Positions 1 through 11,439 of a stretch of DNA of 64,000 nucleotides are shown here, piece by piece. The notes under the pieces are model-generated. The model saw nothing but the letters and a program-made list of their open reading frames with translations. It ran no database searches and was not told where the DNA came from. The stretch covers positions 15,143,738 to 15,207,737 of the forward strand of contig CM019075.1 of the NCBI GenBank assembly GCA_009667805.1, read 5' to 3'. The position numbers and the translations under genes are program-made. This DNA comes from Leptobrachium leishanense. Lineage: Eukaryota > Chordata > Amphibia > Anura > Megophryidae. How positions within the stretch are numbered: position 1 is the first letter of the stretch; each line of letters begins with the position of its first letter.

Positions 1-1168
1 AGAGGGAGACGGCAAGGCCGAGACGGCGAGTCCGAGCGAGAGGGAGACAGCGAGGCCGAGCGAGAGGGAGACGGCAAGGCCGAGGCCGAGCGAGAGGAAA
101 ATAGCAAGAAAGGCCGAGCAAGAGGGAGAGAAAGCGAGCAAGAGGGAGAGAGTGAGCAAGGCCGAGCGAGAGGGAGACGGCGAGCGAAAGCGAGGCCCCG
201 AGAGAGACTAAGAGAGGCCCCGAGAGAGACTAAGAGAGGCCCCGAGAGAGACTAAGAGAGGCCCCGACAGAGACTAAGAGAGGCCCCGACAGAGACTAAG
301 AGAGGCCCCGACAGAGACTAAGAGAGGCCCCGACAGAGACTAAGAGAGGCCCCGACAGAGACTAAGAGAGGCCCCGAGAGAGACTAAGAGAGGCCCCGAC
401 AGAGACTAAGAGAGGCCCCGACAGAGACTAAGAGAGGCCCCGACAGAGACTAAGAGAGGCCCCGACAGAGACTAAGAGAGGCCCCGACAGAGACTAAGAG
501 AGGCCCCGACAGAGACTAAGAGAGGCCCCGACAGAGACTAAGAGAGGCCCCGACAGAGACTAAGAGAGGCCCCGACAGAGACTAAGAGAGGCCCCGACAG
601 AGACTAAGAGAGGCCCCGAGAGAGACAAAGAGAGGCCCCGAGAGAGACAAAGAGAGGCCCCGAGAGAGACAAAGAGAGGCCCCGAGAGAGACAAAGAGAG
701 GCCCCGAGAGAGACAAAGAGAGGCCCCGAGAGAGACAAAGAGAGGCCCCGAGAGAGACAAAGAGAGGCCCCGACAGAGACTAAGAGAGGCCCCGACAGAG
801 ACTAAGAGAGGCCCCGAGAGAGACTAAGAGAGGCCCCGAGAGAGACAAAGAGAGGCCCCGAGAGAGACAAAGAGAGGCCCCGAGAGAGACAAAGAGAGGC
901 CCCGAGAGAGACAAAGAGAGGCCCGAGAGAGACAAAAGAGGCCCCGAGAGAGACAAAGAGAGGCCCGAGAGAGACAAAGAGAGGCCCCGAGAGAGACAAA
1001 GAGAGGCCCCGAGAGAGACAAAGAGAGGCCCCGAGAGAGACAAAGAGAGGCCCCGAGAGAGAGAAAGAGAGGCCCCGAGACAGAGAAAGAGAGGCCCCGA
1101 GACAGAGAAAGAGAGGCCCCGAGACAGAGAAAGAGAGGCCCCGAGACAGAGAAAGAGAGGCCCTGAGA
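1..1168. repeat. GC-rich minisatellite, 22-bp unit
   Basis: Tandem array already running at the window edge. Bases 1-190 are degenerate gag/gcc-rich copies. From about 190 the unit is a regular 22 bp of the form AGAGGCCCCGAcAGAGACTaAG, about 44 copies. Subtypes come in blocks: cagagactaag, then gagagacaaag from about 612, then acagagaaag near 1075-1160. Block-wise variants indicate local duplication rather than random mutation. The open frames on the minus strand (SLSGPLFVSLGA-type) come from the unit lacking stops and are not genes. Confidence 0.95.
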
Positions 1169-1775
1169 GAGCGAACAGAAGGGGCTGGGGGCACTTCCAC
1201 AGTCTGATCCGAAGAGCTCGCAATCTAATGATAGCCAAAGGTGACGCAGAGCACGGTTTCACATCCCCTCTGAATAATGCGCTGTGTCTCCGGGGAGTGG
1301 CGGGTGGAATGCGGCTGCTATTCACGCAGGAAATGACAGCCTGTGTCACCTGAAAAGGAGTGGAAGAGACCGCAGAGAACCACCTGAAACGCTGGTCAAA
1401 CGGCGCGTATCTGGGATAAACACCAACAAGGTCACTTTATTCGCCCAACCACTTCATTAGGGCTGAATTTAATAACCACCATCTACAGCACCTGCACATC
1501 ACACACACTGCGCTCCTGTATATGGCTGGACATTAACGGGTTATTCACCAGGCAATACATTAGTTAGAACGTCATTCCTTCCGCTCACACTGTGAAACAG
1601 AAGAAAATGGTGCACTCTGAAATCTGTCCTTCCTTCCATACACCCAGGCGGATCTGGTAAATACCCGTCTGCCGTCAAACCGCCGTACTATAACCTGGGT
1701 CTGCTCTCCAGTAGTGTTTGCAGGGGGGCGAGTTATTCTGATCCTTGGCTGTTTTTTTACCGTTAGAATATAGGA
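1169..1775. other. single-copy-looking DNA, no gene recognised
   Basis: Mixed-composition sequence between two arrays. I see no convincing exon, RNA gene or terminal repeats. Confidence 0.5.
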
Positions 1776-2222
1776 GGTCCTGACCTCCGCCCTGTGCGTC
1801 CCGCCTGTCCCGACCTCCGCGTGCCGACTGCCCGACCTCCTCCCTGTGCGCGCCGCCTGCCCCGACCTCTGCCTGTGCGCGCCGCCTGCCCCACCTCCGC
1901 CCTGTGCGCGCCGCCTGCCCCGACCTCCGCCCTGTGCGCGCCGCCTGCCCCGACCTCCGCCCTGTGCGCGCCGCCTGCCCCGACCTCCGCCCTGTGCGCG
2001 CCGCCTGCCCCGACCTCCGCCCTGTGCGCGCCGCCTGCCCCGACCTCCTCCCTGTGCGCGCCGCCTGCCCCGACCTCCTCCCTGTGCGCGCCGCCTGCCC
2101 CGACCTCCTCCCTGTGCGCGCCGCCTGCCCCGACCTCCTCCCTGTGCGCGCCGCCTGCCCCGACCTCCTCCCTGTGCGCGCCGCCTGCCCCGACCTCCGC
2201 CCTGTGCGCGCCGCCTGCCCTG
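1776..2222. repeat. GC-rich minisatellite, 30-bp unit
   Basis: About 15 tandem copies of a 30-bp unit containing CCCCGACCTCCGCCCTGTGC. The register is exact from about 1910 to 2220. A variant with CCTCC in place of CCGCC forms one consecutive block (about 2041-2190), again showing local spread of variants. The frames are open on both strands because the unit length is a multiple of three and has no stop. No coding role is inferred. Confidence 0.95.
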
Positions 2223-2454
2223 TAGGATAGTTTTTGATCATTCTTTCTCTAGATTCCAGCTAGTGACCTCGTCTTGCACTGCACCTCGCCCCATCTCCTG
2301 CAGGTAGCGATTCTTTTCTGCCAGTACTCCTTGTATTGTGATCACTTCATAGTGTAACATACCTTTCTAACCGTTTACCTGGTCACTTTATGTACTGGAA
2401 GGGCAATAACCACAACATGTGCCGATAGCCTCAACGCATGGGGTACCTATTCTG

Positions 2455-5057
2455 CCATAGTAAAATACTACCTGCAGGTACTTGCCCCAAGCAGTAGGTA
2501 CGGGACTCTCAGGCGCTGCTGCGCCTGCGGGGGGGACTCTCAGGCGCAGCAGCGCCTGCGGGGGGGGACTCTCAGGCGCAGCAGCGCCTGCGGGGGGGGA
2601 CTCTCAGCCGCAGCAGCGCCTGCGGGGGGGGACTCTCAGCCGCAGCAGCGCCTGCGGGGGGGACTCTCAGCCGCAGCAGCGCCTGCGGGGGGGGACTCTC
2701 AGCCGCAGCAGCGCCTGCGGGGGGGGACTCTCAGCCGCAGCAGCGCCTGCGGGGGGGACTCTCAGCCGCAGCAGCGCCTGCGGGGGGACTCTCAGCCGCA
2801 GCAGCGCCTGCGGGGGGGGACTCTCAGCCGCAGCAGCGCCTGCGGGGGGGGACTCTCAGCCGCAGCAGCGCCTGCGGGGGGGGACTCTCAGCCGCAGCAG
2901 CGCCTGCGGGGGGGGACTCTCAGCCGCAGCAGCGCCTGCGGGGGGGGACTCTCAGCCGCAGCAGCGCCTGCGGGGGGGGACTCTCAGCCGCAGCAGCGCC
3001 TGCGGGGGGGGACTCTCAGCCGCAGCAGCGCCTGCGGGGGGGGACTCTCAGCCGCAGCAGCGCCTGCGGGGGGGACTCTCAGCCGCAGCAGCGCCTGCGG
3101 GGGGGGACTCTCAGCCGCAGCAGCGCCTGCGGGGGGGGACTCTCAGCCGCAGCAGCGCCTGCGGGGGGGGACTCTCAGCCGCAGCAGCGCCTGCGGGGGG
3201 ACTCTCTGCCGCAGCAGCGCCTGCGGGGGGGGACTCTCTGCCGCAGCAGCGCCTGCGGGGGGGGACTCTCTGCCGCAGCAGCGCCTGCGGGGGGGGACTC
3301 TCTGCCGCAGCAGCGCCTGCGGGGGGGGACTCTCTGCCGCAGCAGCGCCTGCGGGGGGGGACTCTCTGCCGCAGCAGCGCCTGCGGGGGGGACTCTCTGC
3401 CGCAGCAGCGCCTGCGGGGGGGACTCTCTGCCGCAGCAGCGCCTGCGGGGGGGACTCTCTGCCGCAGCAGCGCCTGCGGGGGGGGACTCTCTGCCGCAGC
3501 AGCGCCTGCGGGGGGGGACTCTCTGCCGCAGCAGCGCCTGCGGGGGGGACTCTCTGCCGCAGCAGCGCCTGCGGGGGGGACTCTCTGCCGCAGCAGCGCC
3601 TGCGGGGGGGACTCTCTGCCGCAGCAGCGCCTGCGGGGGGGACTCTCTGCCGCAGCAGCGCCTGCGGGGGGGGACTCTCTGCCGCAGCAGCGCCTGCGGG
3701 GGGGACTCTCTGCCGCAGCAGCGCCTGCGGGGGGGGACTCTCTGCCGCAGCAGCAGCGCCTGCGGGGGGGACTCTCTGCCGCAGCAGCGCCTGCGGGGGG
3801 GACTCTCTGCCGCAGCAGCGCCTGCGGGGGGACTCTCTGCCGCAGCAGCGCCTGCGGGGGGACTCTCTGCCGCAGCAGCGCCTGCGGGGGGGACTCTCTG
3901 CCGCAGCAGCGCCTGCGGGGGGGGACTCTCTGCCGCAGCAGCGCCTGCGGGGGGGGACTCTCTGCCGCAGCAGCGCCTGCGGGGGGGGACTCTCTGCCGC
4001 AGCAGCGCCTGCGGGGGGGACTCTCTGCCGCAGCAGCGCCTGCGGGGGGGGACTCTCTGCCGCAGCAGCGCCTGCGGGGGGGACTCTCTGCCGCAGCAGC
4101 GCCTGCGGGGGGGACTCTCTGCCGCAGCAGCGCCTGCGGGGGGGACTCTCTGCCGCAGCAGCGCCTGCGGGGGGGGACTCTCTGCCGCAGCAGCGCCTGC
4201 GGGGGGGGACTCTCTGCCGCAGCAGCGCCTGCGGGGGGGACTCTCTGCCGCAGCAGCGCCTGCGGGGGGGACTCTCTGCCGCAGCAGCGCCTGCGGGGGG
4301 GACTCTCTGCCGCAGCAGCGCCTGCGGGGGGGACTCTCTGCCGCAGCAGCGCCTGCGGGGGGGGACTCTCTGCCGCAGCAGCGCCTGCGGGGGGGACTCT
4401 CTGCCGCAGCAGCGCCTGCGGGGGGGGACTCTCTGCCGCAGCAGCACCTGCGGGGGGGACTCTCTGCCGCAGCAGCGCCTGCGGGGGGGGACTCTCTGCC
4501 GCAGCAGCGCCTGCGGGGGGGGACTCTCTGCCGCAGCAGCGCCTGCGGGGGGGGACTCTCTGCCGCAGCAGCGCCTGCGGGGGGGGACTCTCTGCCGCAG
4601 CAGCGCCTGCGGGGGGGACTCTCTGCCGCAGCAGCGCCTGCGGGGGGGACTCTCTGCCGCAGCAGCGCCTGCGGGGGGGACTCTCTGCCGCAGCAGCGCC
4701 TGCGGGGGGGGACTCTCTGCCGCAGCAGCGCCTGCGGGGGGGACTCTCTGCCGCAGCAGCGCCTGCGGGGGGGGACTCTCTGCCGCAGCAGCGCCTGCGG
4801 GGGGGGACTCTCTGCCGCAGCAGCGCCTGCGGGGGGGACTCTCTGCCGCAGCAGCGCCTGCGGGGGGGGACTCTCTGCCGCAGCAGCGCCTGCGGGGGGG
4901 ACTCTCTGCCGCAGCAGCGCCTGCGGGGGGACTCTCTGCCGCAGCAGCGCCTGCGGGGGGGACTCTCTGCCGCAGCAGCGCCTGCGGGGGGGACTCTCTG
5001 CCGCAGCAGCGCCTGCGGGGGGGACTCTCTGCTATAGTACAGTAATACCTGCAGGTA
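2455..5057. repeat. G-run minisatellite, about 31-bp unit, 2.5 kb
   Basis: About 80 copies of a unit of the form GACTCTCtGCCGCAGCAGCG followed by CCTGC and a run of 6-8 G. Unit length varies (30-32 bp) almost only through the G run. Two subfamilies are cleanly separated: ctcAgccgc from about 2520 to 3190 and ctcTgccgc from about 3200 to 5030. Both ends carry a degenerate unit-like direct repeat (2455-2484 and 5028-5057) with TGCCATAGTA or TGCTATAGTA, then ACCTGCAGGTACT. The long open frames on both strands follow from the lack of stops and are not genes. Confidence 0.95.
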
Positions 5058-6483
5058 CTCTCCCAGAAAGCCCATGTCGCCCTATCCCTGGCGGGTAACA
5101 TATGGTACTGACAGCCCTGTTACATAATGCTGCGAATAAATACAGCGATTAAAACAGGACTAACAGGTCTGGCGGAGAACGGGCCCCGATCTACCAGAGA
5201 TGTAATTTGTATCACATTGTCCCATGAGAGGGAATTAAGTAAATTGCGGCTGAAAATGACACAGGTGATTTGCCAGAGAACGAGCGCCACGCCAGTGCAG
5301 GCGGCACGCAATCCTGTGGTATTTATAGCAGCCGCTGGCAGGTTTATGGCTGACTGTCCCAATAGGAATCTTTATGGAGCAGCTCCTGAGTGGAAGGTGA
5401 ATAGAACAAGCAATAAACAACACCTTAATACCCTGAAATGATCAAATTAAAGTGCCTCTACCTGTACCCGCCGTGAAGTCCGTGCCATTACTCCTGGGTG
5501 ATCAGGCACCCTGGCAGGACGCCGCTTCCCACCCACACGCGAGCAGCCGGCCCACTTCCTTTGTGTACACAGACCAGTAACAATGAATCCACTGACCTGG
5601 GATGGGCTAGTTTCATTCACACAGCTACAGGTTTCACTCAGAGGGACAAACATACCCCAGGCATGCAAGGAAAATTAACCATCGCTGCGCCGCAGCAACA
5701 CCTGCTACTGCCCCCAAGAGCTAACAATCCATCTGTGTACCCACAAGGTCAGGGCTTGACGAGCCTTTATCAAACTGGCTACAACACCTTTAGGAGCCGG
5801 CCATGCTTGCGTATATAGATTTGTGTAGAGCAGTCCAAATATTTATGAGCTAGGGGGGCCAGCGGGCTAGTGATTCATCAAACCCTAGGTCTATTCAACC
5901 AGTCCTTCACTCTCACCTTGCGGCCCTCTCCTCCCGTTTCTCACCCTCCAACCCGTCTAGATTAGAGAGTTTCCATGGGAATAGGGCCCCGACTTCCTCC
6001 CTGTGTTGATTGGTCAGATGTTGTTCTGTGCCAATGTATTAGAACATTGCCTAGATTTCACCCATTGTTCGCCGCTGCAGATTATGTTGGTGCTATGTAA
6101 CGAATAATAGTATTTGAAAAGCGAGCTGTCAGCTCGCGGCGAACGGAAGGTTTTATCATATGATCTGGGACACCCACAGACAGACACACTCGTACAAGGT
6201 CCAGAAGAATATGACGTTCTGTCATGTCTGCGTGTATAGCGCAGGGTATAACAACTCGTTGCCCCAGAATCTAACAAACCGATCAGTATGCATCGCGCAT
6301 ATATAATTAGCCAAAACCTAAAAACACACCTCGTTAGTCAAGTTCTCACACAATGTAACCCAGATTATAATTGTAAATGAAGAGCAGGTCCAGGTAAAAC
6401 CAGCTGCACACCCTAAAACCAGACACAGCAACATCTAACCCCTCAAATATATATACATATGCCAACTGATCCTCCCCCTGATC
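5058..6483. other. single-copy-looking DNA, no gene recognised
   Basis: Mixed-composition sequence. Short open frames (for example 5127-5441 on + and 5447-5668 on -) resemble no family I recognise and lack signs of coding constraint visible by eye. No RNA gene or TIR pair was found. Confidence 0.5.
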
Positions 6484-6612
6484 CACTGATGGTGGACCTC
6501 AGCACCCCAGATGTTTTAAAGCTACATGTCCCATGATGTTCCAACAGGCTGGCTAGGCATCATGGGACATGTAGTTCCAAAACATCTGGGGAGTCAAGGT
6601 TCGCCATCTCTG
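6484..6612. mobile_element. small palindromic hAT-type MITE
   Basis: About 129 bp with two inverted arms. The left arm reads CTGATGGTGGACCTCAGCAC then CCCAGATGTTTTaaagctac. The right arm is its complement, ending GGTTCGCCATCTCTG. The centre carries the ACATGTCCCATGATG stem found in short hAT-derived elements of frogs. Flanking 8-mers (ccctgatc, ccccttac) agree only partly, so no clear TSD remains. Related degraded copies lie near 7519 and 55926. Confidence 0.65.
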
Positions 6613-6659
6613 CCCCTTACCCCTAAGGGGGTTATCGGATAGAGGAGAGATACGCCGCT

Positions 6660-7515
6660 GTCCCTATTTTGCATTCTCTTCAAGAGGAGACATCATCAGG
6701 GGTGTAGCAGGTCGCCTCTACATTCTCCTGCAGAAAAGACCACTTTTGGGGTCTGGCAGGCGAACAGGGCGCCTCTATATTGTTATGAGCTATCGGGTAT
6801 AAACTGGTTAATTTGACGTAAGATTGTGAACAACATTCTGCTACAAAAAAAAAGACCATTTTTGGTGTCTAGAGGCGGAGTAGGTGGTCTTTACATTCTC
6901 CTGCAGAAAAGACCATTTTTTGGGATGAGCAGGATAGAAGGTTGGCTCTTCATTCTCCTGCAGACGAATTGAGACAGCCTGCTCACCGCTAGACCCTAAA
7001 ATGGTCTTTTCTTCAGGCGAATGTAGAGACACCCCACTCTTTATGAACCGAAAAATGGTCTTTTCTGCAGGAGAATGTAGAGACCACCTCCTCTCCTGCT
7101 AGGTCCCAAAACTGATTTTTTTTCTGCAGAAGAGGGGGGTTGTCTCTACATTCTCCTGCATTAAAGACCATTTTTGGGGCCTAGTGGGAGAAAGACCGTC
7201 TCTACATCACCTTGCAGAAGACACAGTCTCATCATCTAGCTGGAGGTCAGGTTGTCTCTGCAACATTCTGCAGAAGAGACAGTTTCAGGGTCTAGTGAAA
7301 GTGGCGTGCCTATACATTCATTCTCTAGGTGAAAACACAAAGTTTTGGGGTCTAGTGGGAGACCACGTTGTCTCTACATCACATGGCAGACTAGACAGGT
7401 TCAGGGTCAGGCGGGAGGGAGGGAAGTAGGCCTTTGCACCATCTTGCAGAAGAGACCGTTTCTGGACCAGAGCCGGCTCTCTGTGTGTTCTCTAGAAGAC
7501 CGTTTGAAGGGTCTA
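6660..7515. repeat. degenerate direct and inverted repeat cluster
   Basis: At least eight diverged copies of a motif built on ACATTCTCCTGCAGAAAAGA, then CCATTTTTGGGGTCTAG. Most copies read on the plus strand. Two near 6990-7030 and 7050-7110 read on the minus strand (AAATGGTCTTTTCTgCAGG), so the cluster can fold into hairpins. Spacing is irregular (about 60-110 bp) and identity is modest, which suggests an old array. No coding potential was seen. Confidence 0.75.
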
Positions 7516-7518
7516 GCG

Positions 7519-7653
7519 CTGAGGTCAACAACCTTGGCCCTCCAGATGTAATGACCCACGTCTCCCATGATGCTCAGCCACACATTAGACTGGCTGAGCC
7601 TCATGGGAAATATAGATCAAAAACATCCAAGGCTGCTGACCCCTGCTCTGGCT
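7519..7653. mobile_element. degraded hAT-type MITE
   Basis: Inverted arms GGTCAACAACCTTGGCCCTC and, at the other end, CCAAGGCTGCTGACCCCTG surround CTCCCATGATGCTCAGCC and its inverted partner GGCTGAGCCTCATGGGA. This matches the layout of short frog hAT MITEs with GGTCAGCAACCTTGG ends. No clear TSD was identified. Confidence 0.6.
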
Positions 7654-7937
7654 CTGGGACAGCGACTTGTCCCAATTACTACACCAAGAGCGTGTTTTGG
7701 TGGTTTGAACTGGTCTATGCCAATGCACATACATACAAGCTCTATGATCAAGTCAGGAGTGTTTGTTTTCATTCTACCTCCATGACAGAGACTAATTGTC
7801 AGCCTCTGGTTCTTTGTGTTACCATGGCGATCTAGTGCCAGATTTATTAAAACCCCGGTCTAGGATCTTCCCTGGAATTTTCATAATAAAATAAGAAATA
7901 AGATGCCGCAGCTTAATTTATAAAATCGCTGTTTACT

Positions 7938-10900
7938 TAGTGCTGAAACAACTAATTGATTAATCGACAACTAATCGATTAAAATAGTTGTCAACTATTT
8001 TAATCATCGATTAATCGCTGTCGATTAATCGTCCTGTGTACAGCACATACTGTTTAGAGTCAGACTGAGTTAAACGTAAATAACCTCAGCTTAGGAGCTG
8101 ATTGGAGAAGACGCCGCTGCTTTACTAGGTATGATTTAGTTCTAGGGTTATGTCAGACACAACCAGTTTGTTTTTATTCTGTTTACAACAGTAGCAGAAC
8201 TATAACACAAAACATAGGATACTGCCACTGGGTGAAGGAGCTGTATGCCAGTGTTTAATCCTTACTTGAAGCTGGTGTCCTGTGCCACCAGCCCACCCTC
8301 CCTGACACACCCTCTTTTGTCGGGGAACTGCCATTCCCTCCATTTGGTCTGGTCCCTTTCCCCAAACTCATTCCCACACTCAGATCCGGTCTTTTGTCCA
8401 TACCCGCTCCCTCTCACACTCAGGTCAAGTCACTTGAGCAAAGTCACTCCCACCTCCAGTCCCTCCTCCCACTCAGTTTGTTCACGAAATTATTTAAAAA
8501 GGGACACTCTACGCACCCGGACCACTTTAGCTTATTAACCCCGATTTCATGCTGACATCATCATCTATGACCAAGTGCTTGTAGCCGCGTTCATTTGGGA
8601 AAGCAAACATGGACTTAAGCTGCGCATGCAGCATCAACCCATCCCTCTGACCAAGCGCTCGCAGCATCAACCCATCCCTCTGACCAAGCGCTCGCAGCAT
8701 CAACCCATCCCTCTGACCAAGCGCTCGCAGCATCAACCCATCCCTCTGACCAAGCGCTCGCAGCATCAACCCATCCCTCTGACCAAGCGCTCGCAGCATC
8801 AACCCATCCCTCTGACCAAGCGCTCGCAGCATCAACCCATCCCTCTGACCAAGCACTCGCAGCATCAACCCATCCCTCTGACCAAGCGCCCGCAGCATCA
8901 ACCCATCCCTCTGACCAGCACTCGCAGCACCAACCCATCCCTCTGACCAAGCGCTCGCAGCATCAACCATCCCTCTGACCAAGCGCTCGCAGCATCAATC
9001 CATCCCTCTGACCAAGCGCTCGCAGCATCAATCCATCCTCTGACCAGGCACTCGCAGCATCAACCCATCCCTCTGACCAAGCGCTCGCAGCATCAACCCA
9101 TCCCTCTGACCAAGCGCTCGCAGCATCAACCCATCCCTCTGACCAAGCGCTCGCAGCATCAACCCATCCCTCTGACCAAGCGCTCGCAGCACCAACCCAT
9201 CCCTCTGACCAAGCACTCGCAGCACCAACCCATCCCTCTGACCAAGCACTCGCAGCATCAACCCATCCCTCTGACCAAGCACTCGCAGCATCAACCCATC
9301 CCTCTGACCAAGCGCCCGCAGCATCAACCCATCCCTCTGACCAGGCACTCGCAGCACCAACCCATCCCTCTGACCAAGCGCTCGCAGCATCAACCCATCC
9401 CTCTGACCAAGCGCTCGCAGCATCAATCCATCCCTCTGACCAAGCGCTCGCAGCATCAATCCATCCCTCTGACCAGGCACTCGCAGCATCAACCCATCCC
9501 TCTGACCAAGCGCTCGCAGCATCAACCCATCCCTCTGACCAAGCGCTCGCAGCATCAACCCATCCCTCTGACCAAGCGCTCGCAGCATCAACCCATCCCT
9601 CTGACCAAGCACTCGCAGCACCAACCCATCCCTCTGACCAAGCACTCGCAGCACCAACCCATCCCTCTGACCAAGCACTCGCAGCATCAACCCATCCCTC
9701 TGACCAAGCACTCGCAGCATCAACCCATCCCTCTGACCAAGCACCCGCAGCATCAACCCATCCCTCTGACCAAGCGCCCGCAGCACCAACCCATCCCTCT
9801 GACCAAGCACTCGCAGCATCAACCCATCCCTCTGACCAAGCACCCGCAGCATCAACCCATCCCTCTGACCAAGCGCCCGCAGCATCAACCCATCCCTCTG
9901 ACCAAGCACTCGCAGCATCAACCCATCCCTCTGACCAAGCACTCGCAGCATCAACCCATCCCTCTGACCAAGCACTCGCAGCATCAACCCATCCCTCTGA
10001 CCAAGCGCTCGCAGCATCAACCCATCCCTCTGACCAAGCGCTCGCAGCATCAATCCATCCCTCTGACCAAGCGCTCGCAGCATCAATCCATCCCTCTGAC
10101 CAAGCACTCGCAGCATCAACCCATCCCTCTGACCAAGCGCTCGCAGCATCAACCCATCCCTCTGACCAAGCGCTCGCAGCATCAACCCATCCCTCTGACC
10201 AAGCACTCGCAGCACCAACCCATCCCTCTGACCAAGCACTCGCAGCACCAACCCATCCCTCTGACCAAGCACTCGCAGCATCAACCCATCCCTCTGACCA
10301 AGCACTCGCAGCATCAACCCATCCCTCTGACCAAGCACCCGCAGCATCAACCCATCCCTCTGACCAAGCGCCCGCAGCACCAACCCATCCCTCTGACCAA
10401 GCACTCGCAGCATCAACCCATCCCTCTGACCAAGCACCCGCAGCATCAACCCATCCCTCTGACCAAGCGCCCGCAGCATCAACCCATCCCTCTGACCAAG
10501 CGCCCGCAGCACCAACCCATCCCTCTGACCAAGCACTCGCAGCATCAACCCATCCCTCTGACCAAGCACTCGCAGCATCAACCCATCCCTCTGACCAAGC
10601 ACTCGCAGCATCAACCCATCCCTCTGACCAAGCACCCGCAGCATCAACCCATCCTTCTGACCAAGCGCCCGCAGCACCAACCCATCCCTCTGACCAAGCA
10701 CTCGCAGCATCAACCCATCCCTCTGACCAAGCACCCGCAGCATCAACCCATCCCTCTGACCAAGCGCCCGCAGCATCAACCCATCCCTCTGACCAAGCAC
10801 TCGCATACCTTGTGTGCAAAGTACACAAGATACGCAATTTGCGTATGTACATACGAACGTTATGTACACAACGCAAATTTCTTGTGAAAAAAAGGGAGCG

Positions 10901-11029
10901 GTTGTGGTTAATTTTTTTTTATTTTACATAAAATTCCTTTCTATTTTTTTTTTAGCCGATGAATCAATTAATCTAAATAATATTCGGCCAACTAGTCGAT
11001 TATGAGAATAATCGTTAGTTGCAGCCCTA
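7938..11029. mobile_element. 3.1 kb hAT-type element carrying a minisatellite
   Basis: The ends are inverted repeats: TAGTGCTGaAACaACTAAtt on the left, and the complement of the right end, TAGGGCTGCAACTAACGATT. These ends, followed by ATTAATCG-rich subterminal sequence, are typical of vertebrate non-autonomous hAT elements. An exact 8-bp target duplication CTGTTTAC flanks the element (7929-7936 and 11030-11037), with one extra T at the left. No transposase frame remains. About 2.2 kb of the interior is a 33-bp minisatellite (8624-10805). Just right of the array is a palindrome ATACGCAATTTGCGTAT at about 10829. Confidence 0.85.
8624..10805. repeat. 33-bp minisatellite inside the hAT element
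   Basis: About 66 units of the form AGCATCAACCCATCCCTCTG then ACCAAGCGCTCGC. Variable sites are gcgctc/gcactc/gcgccc/gcaccc, atcaa/accaa and caaccc/caatcc. A block of variants recurs at a spacing of about 594-627 bp (18-19 units; compare 9775 with 10369, and 9421 with 10048), so part of the array was duplicated as a higher-order segment. The minus-strand frame of over 600 codons (ASAWSEGWVDA repeated) is a by-product of a stop-free unit divisible by three. Confidence 0.95.
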
Positions 11030-11148
11030 CTGTTTACAGAGTGACGTCACTATATGGAAACCCAAACACGTCATCTCCAGTCTGCCTTCGCTTCTTATCT
11101 CCGAATAATTCACATTGGAACACAACCTTTATCTCTGCTCCACAGCAA

Positions 11149-11262
11149 CTGCTCCCGTCTGAATGTGCACAGCGGCGATACGTCGCTGCTCCCGTCTGAA
11201 TGTGCACAGCGGCGATACGTCGCTGCTCCCGTCTGAATGTGCACAGCGGCGATACGTCGCTG
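11149..11262. repeat. 37-bp unit repeated three times
   Basis: Three nearly identical adjacent copies of CTGCTCCCGTCTGAATGTGC then ACAGCGGCGATACGTCG. A very short and uniform array, so probably young. It lies between the right end of the 3.1 kb hAT element and the Tc1/mariner element. No function inferred. Confidence 0.95.
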
Positions 11263-11439
11263 CGCCTCCTTATCGAATGCCGTGATATATTAAAAGGAAA
11301 GCTCTCCTCTGAGCAAATAGAGAGATAATACCCCCTTTCATACAGAAAGTATATGAGGATCTGCAAGGCTTTATGCAGCTTTAATATATTTATACAATCC
11401 CTAGCAGCTCATACACTGATCAGCCACAACATTAAAACC

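Noticed and set aside
2482..5101. Open frames of over 600 codons on both strands in the G-run array
   Set aside because: The repeat unit lacks stops in every frame and the G-run length shifts the frame repeatedly; there is no non-repeat domain.
6476..6620. 8-bp target duplication for the MITE at 6484
   Set aside because: The flanking 8-mers match only in part and are C-rich, so the match may be chance.
8624..10805. CRISPR-like array
   Set aside because: Units are contiguous with no unique spacers, and the context is a vertebrate transposon.
8963..10876. 637- and 613-codon minus-strand frames (ASAWSEGWVDA repeats)
   Set aside because: Stop-free 33-bp unit divisible by three. Two frames are equally open, substitutions fall without regard to codon position, and the array lies inside a hAT element.
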